In this document: in pieces, positions 33,865 to 42,992 of the stretch | Layout: each line of letters begins with the position of its first letter | Position numbering within the stretch: position 1 is the first letter of the stretch | Origin: Pseudogemmobacter faecipullorum | GTDB taxonomy: Bacteria; Pseudomonadota; Alphaproteobacteria; Rhodobacterales; Rhodobacteraceae | DNA: 64,000 nucleotides | NCBI RefSeq assembly: GCF_020539525.1 | Contig: NZ_JACDXX010000010.1 | Span: forward strand, 1-64,000 | Direction of reading: 5' to 3' | Notes under the pieces: generated by a model | What the model was told of the DNA's origin: nothing | Databases searched by the model: none | Seen by the model: the letters and a program-made list of their open reading frames with translations, nothing else | Translations under genes and position numbers: made by a program

Positions 33865-35748
33865 ATGATTATGATCGACAGACCCCGTTCCCGCACCCGC
33901 CCGCTGCCGCATCTCGTGATGCTGCTGCTGCTCTCGCTGCTGTCCATGGCTCCGGCCCTGGCCCAGAACTTCAGCTTTCCCGCCCGCACTGGCCAGCCGC
34001 TCGATCCCGAAGCGGCGTTCCGGATTGAAGTGCTCGATAGCGCCGGGGGGCGCATCAGCCTCGGCTGGCAGATCGAGCCCGGCTATTATCTCTACCGCGA
34101 TTATATCCGCGCCGAGACCGCCGCAGGTCAGGCGCTGACAGTTGAAACCTTCCCCGGCCAGCAGAAAGATGATCCGACTTTCGGTCCGGTCGAGGTCTAT
34201 TACAACGCCGCGAGCGCAATATTGCCCCGGGCAGGCGGCGAGATCCGCGTGATCTGGCAGGGCTGCCAGGAAGATGGCATCTGCTACGCCCCGGTCACCA
34301 GCAGCCTGACACTGCCGGTCCTGGCGGAGGCGAGCCCGGGCGCGGCCCAGCTCCCCGGCCCCGGCGGGGCCACCCCCCGGACCGACCTGCAGCCGGAGCC
34401 GCAGCCGCGACCGCAACCGGGGCTGCAGCTGGCCGGGGATCAGGGGCTTCTGGCCGCTCTCGCCGGGCGCGGCGGCGTCGCGCTGGTGCTGCTCGGCTTT
34501 TTCGGCTTCGGCCTCATGCTGGCGCTGACGCCCTGCGTTTTTCCGATGGTGCCGATCCTTGCCGGAATGCTGGCCCGCCAGGGCGAGGCGCTGACGCCCG
34601 CGCGCGGCGCGGCGCTGTCGGGGGCCTATGTGCTCGCCATGGCCAGCGCCTTTGCGCTCATGGGGGCGGTGGCGGGCTGGTCCGGGCAGAATCTGCAGAT
34701 CCTTCTGCAATCCCCCGCGGCCATTGCCACGGTGATCGTGCTGTTCATTGCGCTGGCTTTGTCCAGCTTTGGGCTGTTCAGCCTGCAGCTGCCCTCCGGC
34801 CTTACCGCCCGTCTGTCTTCGGGCCAGCGCGGGCGCGGCTCGCTTGGCGGGGCAGCCGTGCTGGGCTTTACCTCGGCGCTGATCGTCGGACCCTGTGTGA
34901 CCGCACCTCTGGCCGGGGCGCTGCTCTATATCGCGCAGACCGGCGATCTGGCGCTCGGCGCAGCCGCTTTGTTCATGCTGGGCCTCGGCCAGGGCGTGCC
35001 GCTGTTTCTGGCCGGTACGTTCGGTGCCAGGATCCTGCCCAAAGCCGGGCCCTGGATGGAAGCGATGCGGCGGATCTTTGGCGTCGTGTTTCTCGGCATG
35101 GCGATCTGGCTTTTTGAGCGGCTGATGCCCGGGCCGGGCATCCTTGCGCTCTGGGCGGTGCTGCTTGCGGGCAGCGCCATTTTCCTTGGTGCGCCCGACC
35201 GGCCCGACCCCGGTGCCGGGCCGGGTCAGAGGCTGCGCCAGACCGGCGCGGTGATGATGCTTTTCACCGCAGGCCTCTTGGGCTTTGGCGCCGCCCTCGG
35301 CAGCTCTGATCCGCTGCGCCCGCTGGCGCCTTTGCTGGCTGCTGCCAGCAGACCGGGGGCCGAAGCCGGAACCGGAGCCGCGCCGGGGCTGGCTTTCACC
35401 ACAGTCACAACCGCTGAGGGGCTGAGCGCTGCCCTCGCCGGAAACCAGGGCAAAGCGATGATTTACCTGACCGCCGACTGGTGCGTCACCTGCAAGGGGA
35501 TTGAGCGCAGCATTCTGCCCGACCCGGTTGCCACAACCGCGCTCAGAGATCTGCGCCTGATCAAAGCCGATGTCAGCCAGACCGGGGCCGGGGCCAATGC
35601 GCTGATGCAGATGATCGGGGCTGCGGGCCCGCCGACCATGATCTTTCTCGACCCTGAGAACCGCGAAACCCCGGGCAGCCGGCTGATCGGAGCCATCGCA
35701 GCCGAAGACATCCGCAATTCGGTGGCAATGATCGGGGCGGCGCGGTAA
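33865..35748 (+). CDS. dsbD: DsbD, transmembrane thiol-disulfide interchange protein
   Basis: 627 residues with all three DsbD domains. After the signal peptide (to about 34) the periplasmic alpha domain has a cysteine pair in GCQEDGICYAP. The membrane domain of about eight segments carries Cys in ALTPCVFPM and VGPCVTAP. The gamma thioredoxin domain has WCVTC (Cys540, Cys543). It passes electrons from cytosolic thioredoxin to periplasmic partners such as the DsbA-like and TlpA-like proteins beside it. Stop and next start overlap in TAATG. Confidence 0.93.
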   Translation: MIMIDRPRSRTRPLPHLVMLLLLSLLSMAPALAQNFSFPARTGQPLDPEAAFRIEVLDSAGGRISLGWQIEPGYYLYRDYIRAETAAGQALTVETFPGQQKDDPTFGPVEVYYNAASAILPRAGGEIRVIWQGCQEDGICYAPVTSSLTLPVLAEASPGAAQLPGPGGATPRTDLQPEPQPRPQPGLQLAGDQGLLAALAGRGGVALVLLGFFGFGLMLALTPCVFPMVPILAGMLARQGEALTPARGAALSGAYVLAMASAFALMGAVAGWSGQNLQILLQSPAAIATVIVLFIALALSSFGLFSLQLPSGLTARLSSGQRGRGSLGGAAVLGFTSALIVGPCVTAPLAGALLYIAQTGDLALGAAALFMLGLGQGVPLFLAGTFGARILPKAGPWMEAMRRIFGVVFLGMAIWLFERLMPGPGILALWAVLLAGSAIFLGAPDRPDPGAGPGQRLRQTGAVMMLFTAGLLGFGAALGSSDPLRPLAPLLAAASRPGAEAGTGAAPGLAFTTVTTAEGLSAALAGNQGKAMIYLTADWCVTCKGIERSILPDPVATTALRDLRLIKADVSQTGAGANALMQMIGAAGPPTMIFLDPENRETPGSRLIGAIAAEDIRNSVAMIGAAR

Positions 35749-36551
35749 TGGGGGGCTTTGCATTCGGGCCCTTTGTGCTTTCGGCCGAGCGCGCGCCGGT
35801 CATCGCCGGGCTTTTCGTTCTCTTGCTGGTCACCGGGCTGATTGCCCGCAAAACCGGGCCTGCCATCAGCCTCTGGGCCAGCGGCGCCGCCATCGGGGCG
35901 GCGCTCAGCGCCAGGCTTGGCTTCGTGCTCCAGCATGGAGCGGTGTTTCTGGCCGAGCCGCTGACCATCTTTGCCTTCTGGCAGGGGGGGTTCAGCCCGT
36001 TCTGGGGCATTGCCGGTTTTGTGCTGGTAAGCGCCTGGCATCTGTGGCGCCGGCCCGGGCTGCTGCTGCCGCTGGCCGGCAGCGCGCTGATCGCCTGTGC
36101 GGCGGGGAATCTGGTCTTCCAGCTGGCGCGCGGCGGGGATGTGAGCCTGCCGCAGCAGGCGCTGCTGTTCTCGCTGAGTGGCGAGCCGGTGGAGATCGAA
36201 GCCTGGCAGGGCCGCCCCCTGGTGATCAATCTATGGGCGAGCTGGTGCCCGCCCTGCCGGCGCGAAATGCCGATGATGGCCGAGGTGGCCGGATTGCAGA
36301 CCGGCGCCGCTCTGCATTTCGTCAACCAGGGCGAAAACGCCGCAGTGGTCCGGCGCTACCTGTCGCAATCGGGCCTGCTCATCGCCCCGGTGCTCGATCC
36401 CGGATCGCAGCTGATGCAGCATTTCGGCGCCATGGGGCTGCCAGCCACCCTGTTCATCGATGCCAGCGGCAAACTGCGCGCCGCGCATATGGGCGAGATC
36501 TCGCGGGCGCAGCTGCTCGACGGCATTGCCGCGCTGACAAAAGCTGACTGA
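35748..36551 (+). CDS. Lgt-like membrane domain fused to TlpA thioredoxin
   Basis: 267 residues. The N-terminal half (to about 125) has four or so hydrophobic segments and a stretch, ARLGFVLQHGAVFLAEPLTIF followed by WQGGFSPFWGIAGF, that resembles the core of prolipoprotein diacylglyceryl transferase. The C-terminal half is a TlpA/ResA domain with WCPPC (Cys167, Cys170) and the cis-Pro loop GLPATLFID. It should be a membrane-anchored periplasmic thiol reductase fed by DsbD. The domain is too short to be a working Lgt, so it may only anchor. Coupled to dsbD by a 1-nt overlap. Confidence 0.82.
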   Translation: MGGFAFGPFVLSAERAPVIAGLFVLLLVTGLIARKTGPAISLWASGAAIGAALSARLGFVLQHGAVFLAEPLTIFAFWQGGFSPFWGIAGFVLVSAWHLWRRPGLLLPLAGSALIACAAGNLVFQLARGGDVSLPQQALLFSLSGEPVEIEAWQGRPLVINLWASWCPPCRREMPMMAEVAGLQTGAALHFVNQGENAAVVRRYLSQSGLLIAPVLDPGSQLMQHFGAMGLPATLFIDASGKLRAAHMGEISRAQLLDGIAALTKAD

Positions 36552-36606
36552 GGCGCCCGGGCCTTTTCAGCCGCCCCCCGGGCCTGCGGCCCCGGAATGG
36601 CGCACG

Positions 36607-37323
36607 CTATGGCTGATCACCGCTGTCAATATTGCGCTTCGGCATCAGGCGATAGCCGATGCCAGGCTCGGTCTGGATCTGCACCGCGCTCTGCGGCCCA
36701 AGCGCCAGCTTGCGGCGCAGCTGGCCGATGAACACCCGCAGATAGGCAAGATCCTCAACATGGGCCGGGCCCCAGACCCGCTCCAGCAGACTGCGATGCC
36801 TGACAATGCTGCCAGGAGCCTCGGCGAGCAGACGGATCAGGTCAAACTCCCGCCGGGTCAGCCTGACCCGCCGGCCGTCAATTTCAGCTTCGCGGCTTTC
36901 GCCGTCCAGACCAAAGCCCTCAAGCCCCGCCATACTCTCAGGCCGCAGGGATTTTGACCGCCGCAGGCAGGCCCGGAGCCGGGCCAGCAATTCACCGATC
37001 CCGAAAGGTTTGGCGATGAAATCATCTGCCCCCAGATCGAGCGCCATAATGCGCTGCATTTCCTGATCATGCGCCGACAGCACGATGACCGGCAGGCTCA
37101 GCTCCCGGCGCAGGGTCTCAATCACCGCTTTGCCATCCATATCCGGCAGGCCAATATCGAGGATGACCGCATCGAATGCCTCGCTCTGCAGCACCCTGAG
37201 CGCCTCCTGGCCATGGCTGGTCTGAACCGTCGCATAGCCCGAAGCCTGCAGCGCATAGGTCAGAAACCGCAGGATCTGCGGCTCGTCATCCACGATCAGG
37301 ATTTTGGGCTGTGAGGCGCTCAT
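36607..37323 (-). CDS. kdpE: KdpE-like response regulator
   Basis: 238 residues. Receiver with Asp56 (VILDIGLPDMDG), then LSAHDQE, GADDFIAKPFG and an OmpR winged helix (VRLTRREFDLIRLLAEAPG, LAYLRVFIGQLRRKL). The whole pattern is KdpE. The ATG at 37323 overlaps the kinase stop by 4 nt. In other bacteria KdpE activates kdpFABC at low potassium. Here the neighbour is kup, divergent to the pair. It converges on the TlpA gene with 55 nt between. Confidence 0.9.
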   Translation of the reverse strand: MSASQPKILIVDDEPQILRFLTYALQASGYATVQTSHGQEALRVLQSEAFDAVILDIGLPDMDGKAVIETLRRELSLPVIVLSAHDQEMQRIMALDLGADDFIAKPFGIGELLARLRACLRRSKSLRPESMAGLEGFGLDGESREAEIDGRRVRLTRREFDLIRLLAEAPGSIVRHRSLLERVWGPAHVEDLAYLRVFIGQLRRKLALGPQSAVQIQTEPGIGYRLMPKRNIDSGDQP

Positions 37324-38906
37324 AGCGGGTCCGGTGCGGCTGGTGCGGCGGCAGAGGCGCCGCTTTCTGCCGCTGTAGCCGCGGCACCGGCAACTGAAAA
37401 GACCAGCGTCACCGCGCGCCCCCCCGGGGTCTCCTCACTGCGCAGCTCGCCGCCAAGCGCGGTCGCAATCGCCCGGCTGACCGGCAGGCCAAGGCCGGTG
37501 CCCGAGGCCACTGCCCCGGGACCGCCGGGCCTGCCTGCCCCGCCCGGCAGCCCCGGCCCCGACCCCTGATCGGCAATCGTCAGCCGCACCCGGTCCCCAT
37601 TCTGGTCGCAGCTCAGGCTGATCTCACCGCCGCCATGGCGGATGGCATTGTCGAGCAGATTATAGATCGCCTGTTCCAGCAGCACCGCATCAGCACGGAT
37701 CAGAGCCGCTTTGCCCGGCCGGTGCCGGATCTGCGCCTCGGGCCAGATCTGGCGCAGACGCTCTTCCGCGGCCCCGGCCACAGCGCTCAGCGAGACCAGC
37801 TGGAATTCCGGCGGGCTGCCCGATTGCAGCCGGGTCAGCTGCAGCAGATTTGTGACATAGGCGGCAAGACGGCGGGTCTCGGCCTCAATGCCGATCAGCA
37901 GTTCGCGCCGGGCCCCGGCAGAAAGATCCGCGCCCAGCTCATTGATGGTGGTGACACTGCCCAGAATGCCGGCCAGAGGAGAGCGCAGATCATGCGACAG
38001 CGAGCTGAGGAGTGCCGCGCGCAATGTCTCCATCGAGGCCCTTTCACGTTCCGCAGCAACCCGGTCACCCAGATGCAGCCGCTGCAGCGCCAGCGCAGAA
38101 TGCTGACACAGCACTTCGACGGCAGCCTCCTGATCGGGCTGGACGCGCCAGCCCGGCAGCTGCCGCAGAATGCCCAGCACGATATCGGACGATCCGGTAT
38201 CCGTCCCGGCATCACCCATGCGGACGGGCAGAAATGTATAGGCGGCGCCGTTCCAGCCCGGGGCGGCCGCCGGTTCGGGCTGACCGCGCGCCAGGGCCAG
38301 CTCAGCGGCATAAAGATCTGCATGCTGCGGCGGTGGCGCCGCCTCGCTTTGCAGGATCAGCGCCAGTTCGCTCTCGTCTTTGCGCTCCATGACCACGACC
38401 GCGCGCCCGGTCAGCGCCGCCAGAGCATCGCGGGTGATCGCCAGAACCGCTTCGCGTGTCTCGGCGTTGTGCAGCTGGCCGGAGGCGGCAGAGAGCAGCT
38501 GCAGCGCCCGGGCATGGGCCCGGGCCGCATCCCGCTGCTCGCGCAGCTTTCCGGCAAGGATGCCGGTGGTCGCCGCGACCAGAAAGAACATCAGCAGCGT
38601 CAGAAAATCCTCGGCCTGTGCCACGACAAGGCTGAAATGCGGCACGGCATAGAGGAAGTTCAGCAGCCCCACCGCGCCGATGGCCGCAATGAAACCAGGC
38701 CAGACCCCCAGCCAGGCCGCCGCGATCAGCACCGGCGCCAGATAGACCATGGTCAGCCGGGTTTCCCCCAGATTGCGGGCGAAGATCAGGCTGAAGGCCG
38801 AGGTCAGCCCCAGCAGAGCCAGCACGATCAGCGCATCAGAGAAGCGCATGCCTCCGCTGCCCCGCCCCTGCCCCTCAGCGGGGCGCAATATTGCATCTGC
38901 TGCCAC
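37320..38906 (-). CDS. KdpD-like sensor kinase without N-terminal Kdp/Usp domains
   Basis: 528 residues if translation begins at the GTG at 38906, which has GGAGG 7 nt ahead; an ATG at 38945 lacks a ribosome site. It starts straight into the four-TM DUF4118 module (about residues 20-118), then a GAF-like region, HisKA with SHDLRSPLAGI (His305 in this numbering) and an HATPase_c domain. Full KdpD is near 890 residues and carries KdpD and Usp domains at the N-terminus; both are absent here, not frameshifted. Sensing must therefore differ. It is paired with kdpE by a 4-nt overlap. Confidence 0.87.
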   Translation of the reverse strand: MAADAILRPAEGQGRGSGGMRFSDALIVLALLGLTSAFSLIFARNLGETRLTMVYLAPVLIAAAWLGVWPGFIAAIGAVGLLNFLYAVPHFSLVVAQAEDFLTLLMFFLVAATTGILAGKLREQRDAARAHARALQLLSAASGQLHNAETREAVLAITRDALAALTGRAVVVMERKDESELALILQSEAAPPPQHADLYAAELALARGQPEPAAAPGWNGAAYTFLPVRMGDAGTDTGSSDIVLGILRQLPGWRVQPDQEAAVEVLCQHSALALQRLHLGDRVAAERERASMETLRAALLSSLSHDLRSPLAGILGSVTTINELGADLSAGARRELLIGIEAETRRLAAYVTNLLQLTRLQSGSPPEFQLVSLSAVAGAAEERLRQIWPEAQIRHRPGKAALIRADAVLLEQAIYNLLDNAIRHGGGEISLSCDQNGDRVRLTIADQGSGPGLPGGAGRPGGPGAVASGTGLGLPVSRAIATALGGELRSEETPGGRAVTLVFSVAGAAATAAESGASAAAPAAPDPL

Positions 38907-38940
38907 GACATCCCTCCGCCCGGGTTCAAAGCTGCGCAGG

Positions 38941-38996
38941 CGCATCTTTACGCGATCTTTATAACCGTTCTGGCAATCCCTGTCGCATCTTTACGC
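38941..38996. promoter_or_regulatory. ATCTTTAC repeats, candidate KdpE sites
   Basis: ATCTTTAC at 38944-38951 and ATCTTTAT at 38955-38962 repeat with an 11-bp period, and ATCTTTAC returns at 38987-38994. The 13-mer CGCATCTTTACGC occurs twice, at 38941-38953 and 38984-38996. They fill the divergent promoter between the kinase gene and kup. The 11-bp TTTA-TTTA spacing is that of the E. coli KdpE site. Confidence 0.55.
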
Positions 38997-39037
38997 CGCC
39001 GCCCCGAGAATAGGCCGGGACTGCAGCGGAGATACCT

Positions 39038-40933
39038 ATGACGACTGAATTGGCGGGCACGGCCAGGCAGGCGGGCCCCTCAGGCCTGCCCATGCTGTCG
39101 CTCGCGGCACTGGGGGTGGTATTCGGCGATATCGGAACCTCACCGCTCTATGCCTATCGCGAGGCCCTCAGGGCGGCGACACCGGCGGGCCAGGCGGCTG
39201 AGGCCGGCCAGATCCTTGGCGTGCTCTCGCTGATCCTATGGGCGCTGATTCTGGTGGTGGCGGTCAAATATGTGCTGCTGCTCCTGCGTGCTGATAATGA
39301 GGGCGAGGGCGGCACGCTGTCCCTGCTGGCGCTGTGCAACCGTGCCCTGCCCCGGCCCGCCCCCTGGCTGATCCCCATCGGCCTGATCGGCGCCGCTATG
39401 TTCTTTGGCGATGCGGTGATCACCCCGGCAATTTCGGTTCTGTCCGCGGTTGAGGGCCTCGTGGTGTTTGAGCCCGGGCTCAAAGACTGGGTGATGCCGA
39501 TCGGCCTGCTGGTGCTTTTGCCGCTCTTTATCCTGCAAAGCCGGGGCACAAGCGCGGTGGCGCGGCTGTTCGGGCCGGTGATGCTGGTCTGGTTCGTGAC
39601 CATTGGCCTCGCCGGGCTGATCCAGGCGGCCCGCGTCCCCGCGGTTTTCGCCGGGCTGAGCCCGGTCTATGCGTTGCAGTTTCTGGCCTCAAACGGGCTG
39701 ACCGGCCTGATGGTGCTGGGGGCGGCCTTCCTCGCTGTGACCGGCGCCGAGGCGCTCTATGCCGATATGGGGCATTTTGGCCGCAAGCCCATCGTCAGAG
39801 CCTGGATCTTCATCGCCTTTCCCGCGCTTTTGCTGAATTATTTCGGCCAGGCGGCGGTGGTCCTTACCAATCCTGCCGACAGCGTGAACCCTTTCTTCAG
39901 ATTATTCCCCGAGGATTACCTGCTGCCGGTGGTCTTCCTTTCGGCTGCGGCCACGGTGATTGCCAGCCAGGCGGTGATCAGCGGCGCCTTTTCGCTGGCC
40001 CGCCAGGCGGTGCAGCTGCGGCTGCTGCCGCGCCTGCGCATCCGCCATACCTCGACCGAGCAGGAGGGGCAGATTTTTGTGCCGGTGGTGAACACTTTGC
40101 TGCTGCTCGGGGTCACGCTTCTGGTGCTGAGCTTCGGCTCCTCCGAACGGCTCGCGGCCGCCTATGGTATCAGCGTCACCGGTTCGATGCTGGTCACCAC
40201 GCTTCTCGCCTTCGTGGTGGCCCGGCATCACTGGGGCTGGCCCTGGCGGCTGGCAATTCTGGCGCTGGGGGGCTTTTTCATCCTGGATCTGATCTTCCTC
40301 GCCGCCAATCTCATCAAGATCCGCGATGGCGGCTGGCTGCCGCTGATGATCGCTATCGCTCTGGTTTCGGTGATGCTGAGCTGGCGGCGCGGGGTGCGGC
40401 ATCTGACCGAGCAGGATGAAAAATCCATGGTGCCGGTCTCTGTCCTGCTGCGGCAGATGGACTCGCCTTCCGTTGCGGTGATCCAGGGCACCGGGGTCTA
40501 TCTGACCACCAGCCAGACCATCACCCCAAAGGCGCTGCTGCATTGCCTGAAGCATTTCCGCGCGCTGCATGATCAGCTGATTTTCGTCCAGGTCCGCACC
40601 GCAAACCAGCCCGTCGTCGCCCCCTCTGCGCGCCTGGAGCTTGAGAAAGTGACTGCCCGCGTGACCCGGATCACCCTGTTTTTCGGCTATATGGAAACAC
40701 CTGACGTGCCGAAGGCGCTGATCCAGCATTTCAGGGTCGAGCGCGGCTTCAGCATGATGACCACCTCATTCATTCTGTCGCGCCGCCGCCTGCGCCTGGC
40801 CGCAACCGGCACGATCCCGCGCTGGCAGGCCCGGCTCTTCCTCTGGTGCTCGCGAAATGCGGCCGGCCCGACCGATTACTTCCGCATCCCCGCAGGCCGT
40901 GTGGTCGAAATCGGCACCCAGGTGAATCTCTAG
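39038..40933 (+). CDS. kup: Kup potassium uptake protein
   Basis: 631 residues, about twelve membrane segments and a C-terminal cytosolic part. The signature VVFGDIGTSPLYAYREAL is at the N-terminus; FGDAVITPAISVLSAVEGL and ALYADMGHFGRKPI follow. It is a proton-coupled potassium importer of the KUP/HAK family. The ATG has GGAG at good spacing. It is divergent from a KdpDE-like pair, which makes it the likely target of that system. Confidence 0.94.
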   Translation: MTTELAGTARQAGPSGLPMLSLAALGVVFGDIGTSPLYAYREALRAATPAGQAAEAGQILGVLSLILWALILVVAVKYVLLLLRADNEGEGGTLSLLALCNRALPRPAPWLIPIGLIGAAMFFGDAVITPAISVLSAVEGLVVFEPGLKDWVMPIGLLVLLPLFILQSRGTSAVARLFGPVMLVWFVTIGLAGLIQAARVPAVFAGLSPVYALQFLASNGLTGLMVLGAAFLAVTGAEALYADMGHFGRKPIVRAWIFIAFPALLLNYFGQAAVVLTNPADSVNPFFRLFPEDYLLPVVFLSAAATVIASQAVISGAFSLARQAVQLRLLPRLRIRHTSTEQEGQIFVPVVNTLLLLGVTLLVLSFGSSERLAAAYGISVTGSMLVTTLLAFVVARHHWGWPWRLAILALGGFFILDLIFLAANLIKIRDGGWLPLMIAIALVSVMLSWRRGVRHLTEQDEKSMVPVSVLLRQMDSPSVAVIQGTGVYLTTSQTITPKALLHCLKHFRALHDQLIFVQVRTANQPVVAPSARLELEKVTARVTRITLFFGYMETPDVPKALIQHFRVERGFSMMTTSFILSRRRLRLAATGTIPRWQARLFLWCSRNAAGPTDYFRIPAGRVVEIGTQVNL

Positions 40934-40962
40934 TCTCTGGCGGCGGTCTGTCTGCGCCAGGC

Positions 40963-40987
40963 GTCACGGCCCCAGCCGGGCCGTGAC
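40963..40987. terminator. Hairpin between convergent kup and eptA
   Basis: GTCACGGCCC (40963-40972) pairs perfectly with GGGCCGTGAC (40978-40987) around a 5-base loop. No T-run on either side. It sits between two convergent genes and may end both transcripts. Confidence 0.5.
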
Positions 40988-41012
40988 ACAGTTGCAGGGC
41001 ATAGCCAGCCCG

Positions 41013-42659
41013 TTATGGCAGCCGGTCGCGGCAGCCTGCGGTCAGATCCAGATCCGGGTTGCGCACCGTGGTGGTGATATCCATCAGCCCCAGCATGCTC
41101 GAGAACAGATTGTCTTGGCTGGTCGGAGCGCCGGTCCGGCTGCGCAGACAGGCCTCATCCAGCCCCATCAGCGTTTCAAACCTGGGATCAAGCCACATTA
41201 CAAAGGGCACGCGGGTCTGCTCTGCCGGCGCCATAAACACCGGCGAGGCATGGAGATAGACCCCGCTTTCCCCCAGCGACTCGCCATGGTCCGAAAGATA
41301 GACCAGCGCCGGGGTCACCCGATCTGACGCGGCAAGAATGTCGATGCTTTTTGCCAGCACATAATCCGTCTCATGGATCGCATTATCATAGGCATTCACG
41401 ATCTGCTCATCGGTGCAATCGGCAAATTGTGCGCTGCGGCAATCGGGCTGGAACACCGCGCGCTCCTGCGGATAACGCATGTAATAGGCCGGTCCGTGAT
41501 TGCCGATCATATGCAGCACCAGAACCGTGTCCTCGGTGATCGTCTCGGCGGCATTGCGGATGATCGGCAGGAAAATCTCATCGGTGCATTCGGTGGCGCA
41601 GGCGACCGGATCAAGCGTCTTGTCGACCATGGCCCAGCCATTGCGCACAGCAACATTCTGATCGCCGGAATTATTCTCGTACCACTCCACCTTCACCCCG
41701 GCATGGCCCAGCACATCCACCAGATTTTCCCGGGCCAGCCCCGCCTCGCGCGTGAAATTATCCTTCCCCAGACCCGAGAACATGCAGGGCACCGAACGCG
41801 CGGTTGAGGTGCCACAGGAGGTGGTCCCGGTGAAAGCGATCACATCGCGGCGGGCAAGTTCCGGGGTGGTATTGCGGGCATAGCCATTCAGGCCAAAGCT
41901 CTGCGCCCGCGCCGTCTCGCCAAGGAAAAACACCATCAGAACAGGTTTTTCAGCGGCGGAGAGAGAGCTTCCCTTCCTGGCGTCACGGCCATAGGGCGCG
42001 ACCTCGACACTGGCACCGCGCATCTGTTCAAGCCCGTAGCGAAACACCGCTTTCACCGTTGCGATCGGCTGATGCGCTGCGACGGGATCTCCGGCCTCGC
42101 GCATCATCGCTGAATAATCCTTAAAATACATAAACATCGCACCTATGGTCAGGCCAAGCGATGCGATGACGGCAAGCGGCCAGCGCCAGAGCTGATGCAC
42201 CAGCCCCACCCGCCGCACCTCTGGCCAGAACACCAGCAGCGCCGGGATCACCCCGGTCAGCAGAATTGCGGCCACCATCCGGGGCGTCACCATATGGCTG
42301 GCCTCGGTGTAATTGGTTTCCACAATGTTGCGGACCATATCCTTGTCCATCAGCACGCCAAAAGCGCGCTCGTAATAGCTGGCGCCGGCTGAGGCCAGAA
42401 TCAGCAGGGCCAGCACCGGCTTTTGCAGCCGGCCCGGGCCGAGCAGTTCCTGAATGAAGACGCTCGCCGCCAGCACGCCGAAGCCAAAAACAATCGTCCG
42501 GCTGTCGAGCAGCGGGAAATGACCAAGCAGCCTCTCCCAGAACCCCGTGCTCAGCACCAGCAGCATATAGGCGCTGGCACAGAGATTCAGCTGAAGATGC
42601 GAGAGCCGGGGCCGCCAGATCCGGACCGGAGCGGGAGAGGACGCAAGGGTAGAAGTCAT
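41013..42659 (-). CDS. eptA: EptA-type lipid A phosphoethanolamine transferase
   Basis: 548 residues from the ATG at 42659; a TTG 39 nt upstream is less likely. Five N-terminal membrane segments are followed by a periplasmic alkaline-phosphatase-like domain with zinc/catalytic blocks VFFLGETARAQSFGLNGY, TTSCGTSTARSVPCMFS (catalytic Thr), MIGNHGPAYYMRYP and YLSDHGESLGE. Several cysteines suit the disulfides of this family. It adds phosphoethanolamine to lipid A, lowering negative charge and polymyxin binding; it belongs to the same family as MCR enzymes. No CTTAAG box is seen upstream. Confidence 0.92.
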   Translation of the reverse strand: MTSTLASSPAPVRIWRPRLSHLQLNLCASAYMLLVLSTGFWERLLGHFPLLDSRTIVFGFGVLAASVFIQELLGPGRLQKPVLALLILASAGASYYERAFGVLMDKDMVRNIVETNYTEASHMVTPRMVAAILLTGVIPALLVFWPEVRRVGLVHQLWRWPLAVIASLGLTIGAMFMYFKDYSAMMREAGDPVAAHQPIATVKAVFRYGLEQMRGASVEVAPYGRDARKGSSLSAAEKPVLMVFFLGETARAQSFGLNGYARNTTPELARRDVIAFTGTTSCGTSTARSVPCMFSGLGKDNFTREAGLARENLVDVLGHAGVKVEWYENNSGDQNVAVRNGWAMVDKTLDPVACATECTDEIFLPIIRNAAETITEDTVLVLHMIGNHGPAYYMRYPQERAVFQPDCRSAQFADCTDEQIVNAYDNAIHETDYVLAKSIDILAASDRVTPALVYLSDHGESLGESGVYLHASPVFMAPAEQTRVPFVMWLDPRFETLMGLDEACLRSRTGAPTSQDNLFSSMLGLMDITTTVRNPDLDLTAGCRDRLP

Positions 42660-42992
42660 TCGCCTGTCTTTTCTTGGACCGAGGGTGGACAGCTTCAATC
42701 TGATCCGGTCGGGAAGGAATTGCCTGAGTGCATCAGCGGGTCTCTGCCCGACGAACCTTGCGCTCAGCTTGCAATCTCAGGACTTTGGCTTTTTTTGGTC
42801 ATCCCCCCAAACGGCCCCCACGTCCTGCCCCATGATCGCAGTTCTGTCGCATATCTGCCTCAGGCAGGCCCGGACCCGCCCTGCGGAAAAGGCGATACAT
42901 CCGCCCGCAACAGGCCGGAGGACGGCAGGCAGGCCTTCACGAAAAGCCGGGGCAGGTCATGTCAGGGTCTCGGCCAGCGGCGGCGGCCGCGC
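42660..42992. other. Gene-free interval of 333 bases
   Basis: It lies upstream of eptA and downstream of the LuxR-type regulator gene. A T-rich tract (GGCTTTTTTTGG) occurs near 42787-42798 with no convincing stem. No direct repeat of the CTTAAG type and no coding signal was found. Confidence 0.4.

Noticed and set aside
33832-35763. 643-codon antisense frame across dsbD
   Set aside because: DsbD domains and cysteine motifs are clear on the plus strand; the antisense product has no recognisable feature.
36552-36606. CCCGGG-rich sequence between the TlpA and kdpE genes as a terminator
   Set aside because: The pairing relies on short self-complementary CCCGGG units and no T-run follows.
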